Position numbers and translations under genes: made by a program. This document shows, one piece after another, positions 6,734 to 14,561 of a stretch of DNA of 16,031 bases (positions are counted from its first letter, which is position 1; every line of letters begins with the position of its first letter). Source of the DNA: Spirochaetota bacterium (lineage in GTDB: Bacteria > Spirochaetota > Leptospiria > Turneriellales > Turneriellaceae); the NCBI GenBank assembly GCA_029561505.1, contig JAKQXK010000722.1:1-16031 (forward strand). The letters are read 5' to 3'. The notes beneath the pieces are model-generated. The model had not been told where the DNA came from. It saw only the letters and a program-made list of their open reading frames with translations, and ran no database searches.

Positions 6734-8257
6734 ATGCAGCCATCTGAACCTATCAGTCTTCGCAGGCGCTTCATTGGCATGGTGTTCGTCAGCTTTCTCG
6801 CGAATGCCGTAGTGGTGGTGTCGATTACCTGGCTGAGCGGATTCTTTATCGCACCCGAGCAGCGTTTTCTAACGGTCATGTTTGACTCAGATTTCGAAGT
6901 GCTTTTCGTGTCGCGCATATTGCCCTTTCTGATTGTGATGCCCATCATCGCTTATCGTTTCGCGCCGTGCTTTGCTGGCGATTTTCGTGAAAAAGTCGAG
7001 GCCTCGGTTTCACTGCAGAAGCGCGTCTTGCAGCTGCCGATCACGACTGCCGTTATTGCCACAGCTGGGTGGGTAATTGGCATCTTTGCCTTCGGTTTGA
7101 TTATTTCGTTTTTCCGATCGGGTACGCCGCGCAGTTTCGTCATCGATTCGCTGATTTTTTCCTGGGTGCTTGCTGCGATGGCTTTGATCGTAATGTATTA
7201 CCTGCTTGAGTTTATGAACCGGCGCCTTATTCTGCCACATGTGAGCGCAGGCTTTCAGATCGAGGCGCTCAAAGGCACATTCAACCTTTCGATGCGCATG
7301 CGCCTCGCTTTACACCTGGTCGCGACCGTTGGCCTGCCACTCGCAATTCTCTCGCGCATCATTTTTTTTCTCAACCAGCTCAAGCCGGCCGAATCGGCTT
7401 ATCTGCCGGCGAAAGATTTCATTTTGCTACTGGCGGTCATTATCATCACGGGTCTTATTCTGACCTGGCTACAGAGTAAATTCATCAGCGCACCGCTCAA
7501 GGCAATGCAGGCAGCCACCGAACAGGTGCAGCGCGGAGATTATGACGCGCATGTCTCTGTCACCTCGGGTGATGAAATCGGTGCGCTCGCGGTTGACATC
7601 AACGCCATGGCCAAGGGACTCAAAGAGCGCGAAGCGATGCGAGATATGTTTGGCAAGCTCGTCGACCCTTCGGTCAGGGACTACCTGTTGCATAACCGGT
7701 CTGCGATAACCGGCGAGACGCGTGAGGTCACGATATTGTTTTGTGATCTCGCCGGGTTCACCTCGTATTCTGAGCAAGAGTCACCCGAGGCAGTGGTTGC
7801 CTTTCTCAACGGTTATTTCAGCGTTGCGCAGAAGGTGGTCACCACAAATGGTGGCATTATCAACAAATTTATCGGCGATGCATTCATGGCGCTCTTCAAC
7901 GCGCCCGTGCCACTCGAATCGCATGCCGCATCGGCGGTGCAGGCTGCTCGCGATTTTCGCAGCCATTTTGAGCGGCTGCGGTCTGGGTATGGTCAGGGCG
8001 CACCCCGGTTTCGCATCGGCATACACACCGGTGAAGTCATAGCCGGGCGCATCGGCAGCGAAGACCGGCAAGAATACACAGTCATTGGCGATGCCGTCAA
8101 CACCGCTTCGCGCATTGAGGCACTCGGCAAAAAGGTCGGCGAAAACATGCTGGTTTCAGATGCGACGGTCGCGCAGCTTACAGAGGCCGGTCTCAGGCGG
8201 GTTGGCAGCGTGCGCCTGAGGGGAAAATCTACCCCAACGGGCATCTACGCTATCTAA
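6734..8257 (+). CDS. Membrane class III adenylate/guanylate cyclase with HAMP domain
   Basis: A 507-residue protein counted from the ATG at 6734. Six hydrophobic helices lie at about 12-38, 56-73, 101-127, 134-158, 191-213 and 229-246. A HAMP linker (about 247-304, with SAPLKAMQAATEQVQRGDY and SGDEIGALAVDINAM) leads to a C-terminal class III cyclase domain (about 325-505). Catalytic residues appear intact: metal Asp in FCDLAGFT (Asp338), NKFIGDAFMALF (Lys378, second metal Asp382), and VIGDAVNTASRIEAL (Asp453, Asn456, Arg460). Lys plus Asp at the base-selecting positions fits ATP, so cAMP is the likelier product. The sensor is a six-helix membrane domain with no large periplasmic part, so the stimulus is unknown. 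An in-frame GTG at 6713 would add 7 residues. The ATG is preferred because the N-terminus reads naturally and a TTGACG box lies 28 nt upstream. No cAMP-binding effector is visible nearby. Confidence 0.9.
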   Translation: MQPSEPISLRRRFIGMVFVSFLANAVVVVSITWLSGFFIAPEQRFLTVMFDSDFEVLFVSRILPFLIVMPIIAYRFAPCFAGDFREKVEASVSLQKRVLQLPITTAVIATAGWVIGIFAFGLIISFFRSGTPRSFVIDSLIFSWVLAAMALIVMYYLLEFMNRRLILPHVSAGFQIEALKGTFNLSMRMRLALHLVATVGLPLAILSRIIFFLNQLKPAESAYLPAKDFILLLAVIIITGLILTWLQSKFISAPLKAMQAATEQVQRGDYDAHVSVTSGDEIGALAVDINAMAKGLKEREAMRDMFGKLVDPSVRDYLLHNRSAITGETREVTILFCDLAGFTSYSEQESPEAVVAFLNGYFSVAQKVVTTNGGIINKFIGDAFMALFNAPVPLESHAASAVQAARDFRSHFERLRSGYGQGAPRFRIGIHTGEVIAGRIGSEDRQEYTVIGDAVNTASRIEALGKKVGENMLVSDATVAQLTEAGLRRVGSVRLRGKSTPTGIYAI

Positions 8258-8258
8258 C

Positions 8259-8271
8259 CCCGCTGAACGGG
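8259..8271 (+). terminator. Short GC hairpin after the cyclase stop codon
   Basis: CCCG-CTGAA-CGGG directly follows the TAA of the cyclase gene: a 4-bp stem with a 5-nt loop and no U-tract. It is weak as a terminator by itself and is noted because GC-rich hairpins also follow the unknown gene and the PEGA gene. Confidence 0.25.
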
Positions 8272-8299
8272 CTGTACACAAACCCGCGAGACTATCCGC

Positions 8300-8329
8300 T
8301 TGACAGACCCGGCGGATTTTGTTTAGCTT
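8300..8329 (+). promoter_or_regulatory. Candidate sigma-70 promoter of the SpoIIE phosphatase, leaderless arrangement
   Basis: A perfect TTGACA (8300-8305) is followed 18 bp later by TAGCTT (8324-8329, weak -10). The ATG at 8334 begins four bases after that -10, so transcription would start at or just inside the start codon. No Shine-Dalgarno lies near the ATG; GGCGGA at 8311-8316 is too far away. The -35 box is flanked by a small inverted repeat, ATCCGC (8294-8299) and GCGGAT (8312-8317), which could be an operator. Confidence 0.5.
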
Positions 8330-8333
8330 GCCC

Positions 8334-11300
8334 ATGAATTTCTTGCAGAGCGTTTATCTGGACTATTTCACCATCGGGTCAGTGATACCGGTTTTGTTCA
8401 TGTTCATCTGCGCTGCCGCCTTCTTTCAGGTAAAAGAAAAATCGCGCGCGACAAAGGTGTTGGCCAACGGTCTGCTTGTCTACGGTATATTCGTTTCAAG
8501 CTATATAATCGCCTCGATGTTCTATCATCCGCTCGCGGCATACCACCGCTGGTCGACCGTAGGATTCGTGTTATTGGCTGTTACCTTGTTGTCTCAGATA
8601 TTTTTTGAATTTCCCGAACCCATGTATACCCGAACGGCAAAGGTTTTGGCGCGCGTGATGACTGTCATAGCGATAGGTTTTGCCGGCTGGTTCATGCACC
8701 AGACCTCTGATGTTGGCTACGTTTATCATTTTGAAGGCCATTATTATGATTTCGATGCCGACGAAGCGAGCTACGTCATTTCGCTCGCAATTTTTGCATA
8801 CGTATTCGTTATGATCGGCGTCGGTTTGTGGCGCACTGTAAAATCCCAGGGCCGCGATCGATTGATTACGCTTGGTCTGCTCTTCGGCATCATCGCCGCG
8901 ACCATTATTCCGGCTTACCTGAATACATTAAGTCGAGAAGGTGGTATGGACCGCGGAACTTTTCAAACCGCATTCGACCTCTCGACGATTCTAGGCGCGT
9001 TTGTCATTGTAATCATCTACATGAACAACACAAGCGACAAGACGACTTTCATGGCGAAAATAATTCTCGTTGCCGTCGTTGTGTTTCTGTTGATGTTGCA
9101 AGGCATCGCTTATTTTTCGTTTCAAGACAAAGAAACGGCTTATGACGGCGTCAAGAGCGAGCAGGCAAGCCGTTTTCGCGAGACTGGCCTCGAGCCTGAG
9201 GCGATGCGTTACGCTATCACGTATGACCTCGTGAAGAAAAAAGCCGACCTGTCTAAAACGATCGCTGGCTCTGATGTGTCTACAGACGATCAGATTAATG
9301 GCTACGAGTTTTCGAATCTCTGGCAAAAAATCTACTACCTTCCTGAAGATATCGCGTTTAAAGACAATATTGAGAAAATTCTGCAATCAGCACCGCCGAC
9401 CTTTGGTGGATACCGTCTTGCGATTCTGCCGTTGCTCGAGAAAAAAGAGACTTGCGATAAGGCAAGCATTCTCAGAAAGATTGCGGCGCTGCAGCGACCG
9501 GTTATACACAGCCATTTCAAGCTGAAAAAGATTCCTGATTTTCAGTTTCGGGAAAGGGCCGAAAAATTTCTCTCGAAGGCCGGCCGTGGCTTCGGAACAT
9601 TCAGCGAGGCTATGCTTGCCTATCTCAAAGAAAATACCACCGATAGCGGCGCTGAGCTGAAAAAAAAGTTACTCCAATTTGCACAAGAGGTGGTTCCGCC
9701 GGGGGCGAGGCACTATCGCTCTGACAAGAGCAATGGAGCGCATTATACGGCATACGTTGGCATCGACTACAAGAAAGGTAAAATCGTTGAAGTTGGTTTT
9801 GATTATCTCGATTATCGTAAATTCGTTCATCCCCTGGGTCTGAAGTTTCTGATGTTATTGTTCGCCGCGATGATTCTGATTATCGTGGGCTTTCCGATAT
9901 TTTTCAGCCGCGCCCTTGTTACCCCGCTCAACAGCCTGCTTTCAGGTGTCAATCAGGTGAACAACGGCGACCTGAATGTCGAGCTGCCGATCTACGTTGA
10001 AGACGAAATCGGTTACCTGTCGCGCTCATTCAACGGCATGGTGCATTCGATCAAAGATTCAAAACAGAAGCTGCAAGAATATGCCGAAACGCTAGAAGAC
10101 AAAGTCAAAGAGCGCACCGCTGAGTTGCAGAAGGCCTTTGAAGAAGTTAATGCGCTCAAGAAGCAGCAAGACGGCGACTACTTTCTGACCAGCCTCTTGA
10201 CGCACCCTTTAGGGTCGAATAAAGCCAACAGCCCGAACCTTAATGTCGACGTTCTAGTCGAGCAGAAGAAAAAATTCGAGTTTCGCAAATGGGCCCGCGA
10301 CATTGGCGGTGACACGTGCATCACGAGCACGGTGACGCTCAAGGGTAAACCGCACACGATTTTTCTCAATGCCGACGCCATGGGCAAGTCGATGCAGGGT
10401 GCCGGAGGTATTCTCGTTCTGGGGTCGGTCTTCCATTCGGTTATCGAACGCACGAAACTTTCGCCCAAAGAAGCCGACGTGTTTCCCGAGCACTGGCTGA
10501 AGTATACCTTCGTCGAGCTGCACCGCGTATTCGAAGTTTTTGACGGTTCGATGCTGATCTCGCTCGTCATGGGCCTTATCGACGACGAATCGGGGCTCAT
10601 GTATTATATCAACGCTGAGCACCCCTGGTCGGTGCTATACCGTCAGGGAAAAGCCGAGTTCATCGAAAAAGAACTGGTACTGCGCAAGTTAGGCACTCAG
10701 GGTGTTGCCGGCCAGATCGAAGTCTGCACACTGCAGCTCGAACCCAAAGACGTGATCTTCGTTGGCTCAGACGGTCGCGACGATCTGCTGCTGGGTTATG
10801 ACTCTGAAGGCGCGCGCATCATCAACGAAGACGAGCAACTTTTTCTCAAGGTCATCGAAGAGGCCGATGGTCAACTCGATCGAATTCGCGACGTGCTCGA
10901 AAACTACGGAGAACTGACCGACGACCTTTCACTCCTGCGCATTGGTTATAAAGAAGATGTGCACCACGACCACACGCAGCTGACGCAGCACGTGATTCAG
11001 CTGTTAAACCGGGCACGGCTCGCTGTGAAAGCTAACCAGTTAAAAGTAGCTATTGGTGACCTTGAAGAGGCGCACCGCATCGACGACTCGCAGCCAGAAG
11101 TGATGCGCGATCTGATAAAGGCGTACCTTAAAGACAAGCAGTTCGAAAAGGCAGCGAATCTTGCCGAAGATTACATTCACATCAAGCCCGCTGACTCTGA
11201 ATTTCTGTATATAGCATCGTATTGCCACAAAGTGCTGCAGAACTACAAGAAGGCAGCTGACTTCGGTGAGCGCCTGCGTCTGCGCGACCATGACATGGTT

Positions 11301-11456
11301 AAGAACTTGGTGAATCTTGCTGATATTTATTATCTGCAGGGCCTCTATGGCCGATCGCGTACGATTATTGATTTCGCCGCAAAAATCGATCCTCATAATC
11401 TTAAGGTGAAACGTGTGCTTGAAGCGCTCTCGCGCAAGAACACAACGCCTGCCTGA
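8334..11456 (+). CDS. Membrane PP2C-type phosphatase: multi-TM sensor, HAMP, SpoIIE, TPR
   Basis: A 1040-residue multidomain protein counted from the ATG at 8334. About eight N-terminal membrane helices (about 14-261, resembling 7TM sensor domains) are followed by an extracytoplasmic region (265-500), another membrane helix (503-525), HAMP (526-577, ending VEDEIGYLSRSFNGMV), a coiled coil (570-612), a SpoIIE/PP2C domain (about 640-871), and C-terminal TPR-like helical repeats (885-1030). PP2C metal residues look intact: NADAMGKSMQGAGG (Asp681), VGSDGRDD (Asp813) and LTDDLSLLRI (Asp864). Family role: dephosphorylates a Ser/Thr phosphoprotein, classically an anti-anti-sigma factor, in response to signals. 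No STAS or anti-sigma gene lies nearby, so the substrate is unknown and the TPRs may recruit it. This layout is typical of Leptospira-group proteins. SufE and PEGA genes follow in the same transcript. An upstream in-frame TTG (8319) is unlikely to be used. Confidence 0.92.
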   Translation: MNFLQSVYLDYFTIGSVIPVLFMFICAAAFFQVKEKSRATKVLANGLLVYGIFVSSYIIASMFYHPLAAYHRWSTVGFVLLAVTLLSQIFFEFPEPMYTRTAKVLARVMTVIAIGFAGWFMHQTSDVGYVYHFEGHYYDFDADEASYVISLAIFAYVFVMIGVGLWRTVKSQGRDRLITLGLLFGIIAATIIPAYLNTLSREGGMDRGTFQTAFDLSTILGAFVIVIIYMNNTSDKTTFMAKIILVAVVVFLLMLQGIAYFSFQDKETAYDGVKSEQASRFRETGLEPEAMRYAITYDLVKKKADLSKTIAGSDVSTDDQINGYEFSNLWQKIYYLPEDIAFKDNIEKILQSAPPTFGGYRLAILPLLEKKETCDKASILRKIAALQRPVIHSHFKLKKIPDFQFRERAEKFLSKAGRGFGTFSEAMLAYLKENTTDSGAELKKKLLQFAQEVVPPGARHYRSDKSNGAHYTAYVGIDYKKGKIVEVGFDYLDYRKFVHPLGLKFLMLLFAAMILIIVGFPIFFSRALVTPLNSLLSGVNQVNNGDLNVELPIYVEDEIGYLSRSFNGMVHSIKDSKQKLQEYAETLEDKVKERTAELQKAFEEVNALKKQQDGDYFLTSLLTHPLGSNKANSPNLNVDVLVEQKKKFEFRKWARDIGGDTCITSTVTLKGKPHTIFLNADAMGKSMQGAGGILVLGSVFHSVIERTKLSPKEADVFPEHWLKYTFVELHRVFEVFDGSMLISLVMGLIDDESGLMYYINAEHPWSVLYRQGKAEFIEKELVLRKLGTQGVAGQIEVCTLQLEPKDVIFVGSDGRDDLLLGYDSEGARIINEDEQLFLKVIEEADGQLDRIRDVLENYGELTDDLSLLRIGYKEDVHHDHTQLTQHVIQLLNRARLAVKANQLKVAIGDLEEAHRIDDSQPEVMRDLIKAYLKDKQFEKAANLAEDYIHIKPADSEFLYIASYCHKVLQNYKKAADFGERLRLRDHDMVKNLVNLADIYYLQGLYGRSRTIIDFAAKIDPHNLKVKRVLEALSRKNTTPA

Positions 11457-11461
11457 CGACG

Positions 11462-11887
11462 ATGGCCGCTGCTGAAACGGGCTCGATCGCCGAACGCGAA
11501 GCAGAGCTACTTGCAGATTTCGAGGTCTTTGACGATTGGGCCGATCGCTATGGTTATTTGATCGAATTGGGTGAAGCGTTGCCAGAGCTGGCGGCCGCAC
11601 ACAAGACCGAAGCGAACAAGGTGCAGGGATGCCAGTCACAGGTATGGCTCGTTGCACAAAAGAAAGATGGCAGAGTTTACTTCGATGCCGACAGCGATTC
11701 TGCGATAACCCGCGGATTGATCGCGCTGCTCGTGCGCCTGTTCTCAGGTACCACCAGTGAAGAGATTGCCTCGGCAAACCTGTCGATTATCGAGAAGCTA
11801 GGTTTTGCCAAACACCTTTCGATGTCGAGGGCAAATGGCTTTGCTTCGATGGTACAGATGATCAAGCGTCTTGCCAGTCAGTCATGA
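11462..11887 (+). CDS. sufE: SufE-family cysteine desulfurase sulfur acceptor
   Basis: A 141-residue protein of typical SufE length. The persulfide-carrying cysteine is Cys57 in KVQGCQSQVW, the family hallmark. LIELGEALPEL (33-43) and the helical C-terminus SIIEKLGFAKHLSMSRANGFASMVQMIKRLA also match the SufE fold. SufE takes persulfide sulfur from the SufS desulfurase and passes it to the SufBCD Fe-S cluster scaffold in the cytoplasm. No suf or isc genes lie nearby. It starts 5 nt after the phosphatase stop without an obvious Shine-Dalgarno, and its TGA overlaps the ATG of the PEGA gene (ATGA), so it is the middle gene of a translationally coupled trio. Confidence 0.92.
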   Translation: MAAAETGSIAEREAELLADFEVFDDWADRYGYLIELGEALPELAAAHKTEANKVQGCQSQVWLVAQKKDGRVYFDADSDSAITRGLIALLVRLFSGTTSEEIASANLSIIEKLGFAKHLSMSRANGFASMVQMIKRLASQS

Positions 11888-13311
11888 GCCGTTCGCCGAT
11901 TTTGTTCATTGCCGCGTTCATCACGGGCAGCCTGGTGCATGCGCAGCCGACCAATGGCAATACGGGCAAGGTCATCTGGAGCGACGTCTATCTGCTCGAA
12001 CTGGCGCGCCCGGGGCTTGAGGGGCCTGAAACAAAGGCGTATCTCGCAGGTGTAACCCAAAATCTCATTGCCGATGAGCTGTCGTTGCAGCGCTCAGCCG
12101 TAACCCGAGGAAAACTTTCGCCCCTCAGCATCGAATATTCATTGCAACCGACGCACGACGCTCTTCCCGCCGATGAAAGAGCTGCGCTGCTCGCGAGGTA
12201 TGCCAAGCCCGAAGTGTTGCCATTAAAAATCGTGCGCGTGCCGGCACTGCCTGCCGACGCCAAAGACTGCGCCAATCGCAAAGACGATCGCTACACTCTC
12301 TCGACTCGTATTCGGGCTGCGGGTACCAAGGTTACGCTGCATGTGGCGCTCTGCCAGGGGCCAGAAATCTTGCATGCCCAGAGCACGACCGTCGATGAAC
12401 AAGAACTCGTCGCGGGCGTGACGCGCCTCGTGAACCCTATTCGCGCGAAACTCACTGGCGACAATTTTGCTTCTTTAAAAATCGAAACCAACCCCGAACA
12501 TGCGTCGGTCTATCTCGACGACCAGTTTTTGGGCAAAACCCCGGTCAACTATTCATATCTGATACCGGGAAAATACCGCCTCGTTGTCAAACACGAAGGT
12601 TACGAATCGCAGGCAGTCAATATTGAAACGCGCAGCGGCGCCGTCTTTGCGCAGGCATTCACGCTGTCGCCGGGCAAAACCGGTGGTCGACTTGAACTCG
12701 TGACAGACCCCCCTGATGCGCGCATCTATCTAGACGCGGATTATAAAGGCAAGACACCCAAGACGCTTGAGAATATAACGCTCGGCACGTATCGCTTGCA
12801 TCTGCTGGTGCCCGAAAAAGGTGAAGTCTACAAGACTATTACCCTTACCGAGACCAGCCCTTCGCTCAAAGTCTCGGAAACACTGACCGACTTTGTCGAC
12901 CAGCGCCAGTCGGGTCTATTGGGTTTGTCTTATAAGACCTGGTATTACATGTCGCTCACAACCTCTGCCGTCTTTTTCGGCAGCGGCATCGCGTTTTATG
13001 TCTGGCGCGACGAAGCGCAAGAACAGATTTTCGGTCGTTTGAGCGGTAAGTCGGTTTCACAATACACCGCTGAAGACAATGCGTTTCTCGCCGAGCAGAA
13101 CGCGGCTTATGCGACCCGCGGCTCGTATGCAACTGCATTCACTGTCAGTGCAGGTTTTTTTGCAGTGCTCTCGATTTACTTCTACGTGCAGCACCTGCTC
13201 TCGGCAGACGAAGGCATCGTCATGAAGCAGAAGCCGAAAACCGAAGAATATGAGATTCGGGTAGGCGCGATGCCAGGCAACCAGGGTATTTCAGCGCATT
13301 TTCATTTCTAA
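11884..13311 (+). CDS. Exported PEGA-domain envelope protein
   Basis: A 475-residue protein whose first 20 residues form a signal peptide with likely cleavage VHA|Q. A region of about 170 residues (25-190, unrecognised, with a Cys pair at 129 and 157) is followed by two PEGA-type repeats. Repeat 1 (197-262) has NPEHASVYLDDQFLGKTPV, IPGKYRLVVKHEGY and a beta-rich end. Repeat 2 (268-324) has DPPDARIYLDADYKGKTPKT and LGTYRLHL. Two hydrophobic helices lie at 352-374 and 414-437. The tail ends GISAHFHF, with alternating residues and a final Phe as in outer-membrane strands, although the two helices argue for the inner membrane. PEGA domains are beta-rich surface or S-layer-like modules, often next to signalling proteins. 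It overlaps sufE by ATGA, and its stop overlaps the convergent amidohydrolase by 4 bp. Exact function unknown. Confidence 0.85.
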   Translation: MSRSPILFIAAFITGSLVHAQPTNGNTGKVIWSDVYLLELARPGLEGPETKAYLAGVTQNLIADELSLQRSAVTRGKLSPLSIEYSLQPTHDALPADERAALLARYAKPEVLPLKIVRVPALPADAKDCANRKDDRYTLSTRIRAAGTKVTLHVALCQGPEILHAQSTTVDEQELVAGVTRLVNPIRAKLTGDNFASLKIETNPEHASVYLDDQFLGKTPVNYSYLIPGKYRLVVKHEGYESQAVNIETRSGAVFAQAFTLSPGKTGGRLELVTDPPDARIYLDADYKGKTPKTLENITLGTYRLHLLVPEKGEVYKTITLTETSPSLKVSETLTDFVDQRQSGLLGLSYKTWYYMSLTTSAVFFGSGIAFYVWRDEAQEQIFGRLSGKSVSQYTAEDNAFLAEQNAAYATRGSYATAFTVSAGFFAVLSIYFYVQHLLSADEGIVMKQKPKTEEYEIRVGAMPGNQGISAHFHF

Positions 13312-14462
13312 GCCGCCCCAAGCGGGGTGGCGCGCCCTATTTCGCTGAGCGAGCTGATGTTCGGTTTTGCGCCGGCGAATAGAAAATGCGGTATACGGTT
13401 GCTGCGAATTTCGAGGTAGTCATAGGCGTCCCACGTTGCGGCGCGCAATAAATCACGCTCAGAGAACTTTTCTTCTTTTTGCAAGGCGCGCAATTCTTGC
13501 AGCACCGAAAGGTCTGTGTTGGTGGCCAGCGAATCGGTACCAATCAGCATCTTGAGGGGCGCATTTTTCAGTGTTTCCCAGTTGGTGCGTTCGATGCCCA
13601 GGTGCTTATTTGAGCGATGACATATGACCCATGCTGCGTGCGGCACGTAATCTGCGAGCTTGTCGATGTCTTCAACGCGGGCGGCCGACAGATGCACCAG
13701 CAAGAGTTTCTTGAAAGAGAGCATTCCTACTGAATGCAGGTAGTCGACTGCTGAACGCCCCTGCATTTCGTTGTGTTTCACATGCTGGCCAAGCCTTTTC
13801 AGAAAAGCAACAATTTCGCCGCGATCGTACTGAAAATCGATTTCGTCGTGGCTCTCGAGCAGGTGAATTGAGACTGAAGTGTGCCGGGCCTTTTCGCGCA
13901 CGAAATGCATCTGCAGGGGTGACGAGCCATAAACAGAATGTACTGTCGGATAGAATGTCGAATCAAGATTCAGTAATTCGCGCGCCTTTTCAATGCGCTG
14001 TATGTCACTCGGTGAAGAAAAACCGAGAAGCTCAAGGTAGCGGTTGCCGCTGAAGTTTGGCAGGTCGCGCAAGAAGCGAATGAAGTCAGTGCTGTTGCAG
14101 ATATCGCAAAAGAAAAATGTGCCCTGTTCTTCTGCGCGGCGAATCGCATCGACTGCCGCCTGGCGAATGTGTTGGCTGGTCATTTTGCCGCGGGTTGCCT
14201 GTATGATGCCGCCCATATCGGTGATATGGCTGCCGTAGGGCACCTTCGAGGCCATGCACGAGAGTTCTATGTGGCTGTGCGCGTTGACAAAACCAGGCAC
14301 GACAACACCAGGCGGCAACAACCGTGAAAAAAACTCTTTGGGCGCCTTACCGAAACCTGAGTCGACAATTTGTTTTCCCGATACGATGTACCAAGGGTCT
14401 GCCCTGAAGTCTGCCTCGCGTGTGAGACCCCATTCGCCGCGCAGTACTTCGAATAGATTCAT
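13308..14462 (-). CDS. Metal-dependent amidohydrolase/deaminase (chlorohydrolase-type, possibly aminofutalosine deaminase-like)
   Basis: A 384-residue TIM-barrel amidohydrolase. After a short beta-sandwich N-terminus comes the metal motif PGFVNAHSHIELS (His62, His64). Further ligand or active-site candidates are His175 (TVHSVYGSSPL), His200 and Glu203 (IHLLESHDE), His257 (LVHLSAARVED) and Asp310 (IGTDSLATN). The stretch CHRSNKHLG (281-289) corresponds to the usual CPRSNxxLG of cytosine, guanine, SAH and aminofutalosine deaminases, with His in place of Pro. The family hydrolyses C-N or C-Cl bonds of heterocycles; the substrate cannot be read directly. It is shorter than typical SAH/MTA deaminases (about 430), and the HSHIELS motif is reminiscent of MqnX-type aminofutalosine deaminases, a weak inference. 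It starts at ATG 14462 with AGG about 7 nt upstream. No menaquinone or purine genes are adjacent. Confidence 0.82.
   Translation of the reverse strand: MNLFEVLRGEWGLTREADFRADPWYIVSGKQIVDSGFGKAPKEFFSRLLPPGVVVPGFVNAHSHIELSCMASKVPYGSHITDMGGIIQATRGKMTSQHIRQAAVDAIRRAEEQGTFFFCDICNSTDFIRFLRDLPNFSGNRYLELLGFSSPSDIQRIEKARELLNLDSTFYPTVHSVYGSSPLQMHFVREKARHTSVSIHLLESHDEIDFQYDRGEIVAFLKRLGQHVKHNEMQGRSAVDYLHSVGMLSFKKLLLVHLSAARVEDIDKLADYVPHAAWVICHRSNKHLGIERTNWETLKNAPLKMLIGTDSLATNTDLSVLQELRALQKEEKFSERDLLRAATWDAYDYLEIRSNRIPHFLFAGAKPNISSLSEIGRATPLGAA
13312..13331. terminator. GC-rich hairpin at the convergent gene junction
   Basis: GCCGCCCC (13312-13319) pairs with GGGGTGGC (13324-13331) around the loop AAGC: 8 pairs, one of them G-U. 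It begins one base after the PEGA stop and lies within the last codons of the opposing amidohydrolase gene. There is no U-tract on either strand, so it may help block read-through or protect 3' ends rather than act as a classic terminator. Confidence 0.45.
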
Positions 14463-14497
14463 CAGTGCCTAAGCGGTGATTTCGCCACGCGGTGTCG

Positions 14498-14503
14498 ATT
14501 ATT
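14498..14503 (-). promoter_or_regulatory. Candidate -10 box (AATAAT) of the amidohydrolase gene
   Basis: On the minus strand AATAAT sits in an AT-rich patch (TTGTTGTTAATAAT), 35 nt before the ATG. The matching -35 position is poor. A second possibility is TCGACA (14498-14493), 30 nt before the ATG, similar to the TTGAC boxes elsewhere. The rest of the 99-bp gap holds a 12-nt near-palindrome (14516-14527) and a CCCC/GGGG hairpin (14531-14547), but no gene. Confidence 0.3.
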
Positions 14504-14515
14504 AACAACAACGTA

Positions 14516-14527
14516 CGGCGAACGCCG
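14516..14527. repeat. Near-perfect palindrome CGGCG-AA-CGCCG
   Basis: Two 5-bp arms surround an AA centre, upstream of the amidohydrolase AT-rich -10 candidate and downstream of the PtsN-like gene. It is too tight for a stable RNA hairpin, so an operator for a dimeric repressor is possible. GC-rich composition makes chance palindromes common. Confidence 0.25.
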
Positions 14528-14561
14528 CGCCCCCAAACCTAACGGGGAAAAAATCTGAATC

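Noticed and set aside
11040..11777. A 245-codon minus-strand frame opposite the phosphatase TPR region and sufE
   Set aside because: It is antisense to two well-supported genes and crosses their boundary. The composition is not protein-like.
14531..14557. CCCC/GGGG hairpin next to an A/T-run as a terminator of the PtsN-like gene
   Set aside because: On the minus strand the T-run comes before the hairpin rather than after it, so it cannot act as an intrinsic terminator in that direction. No plus-strand gene precedes it.
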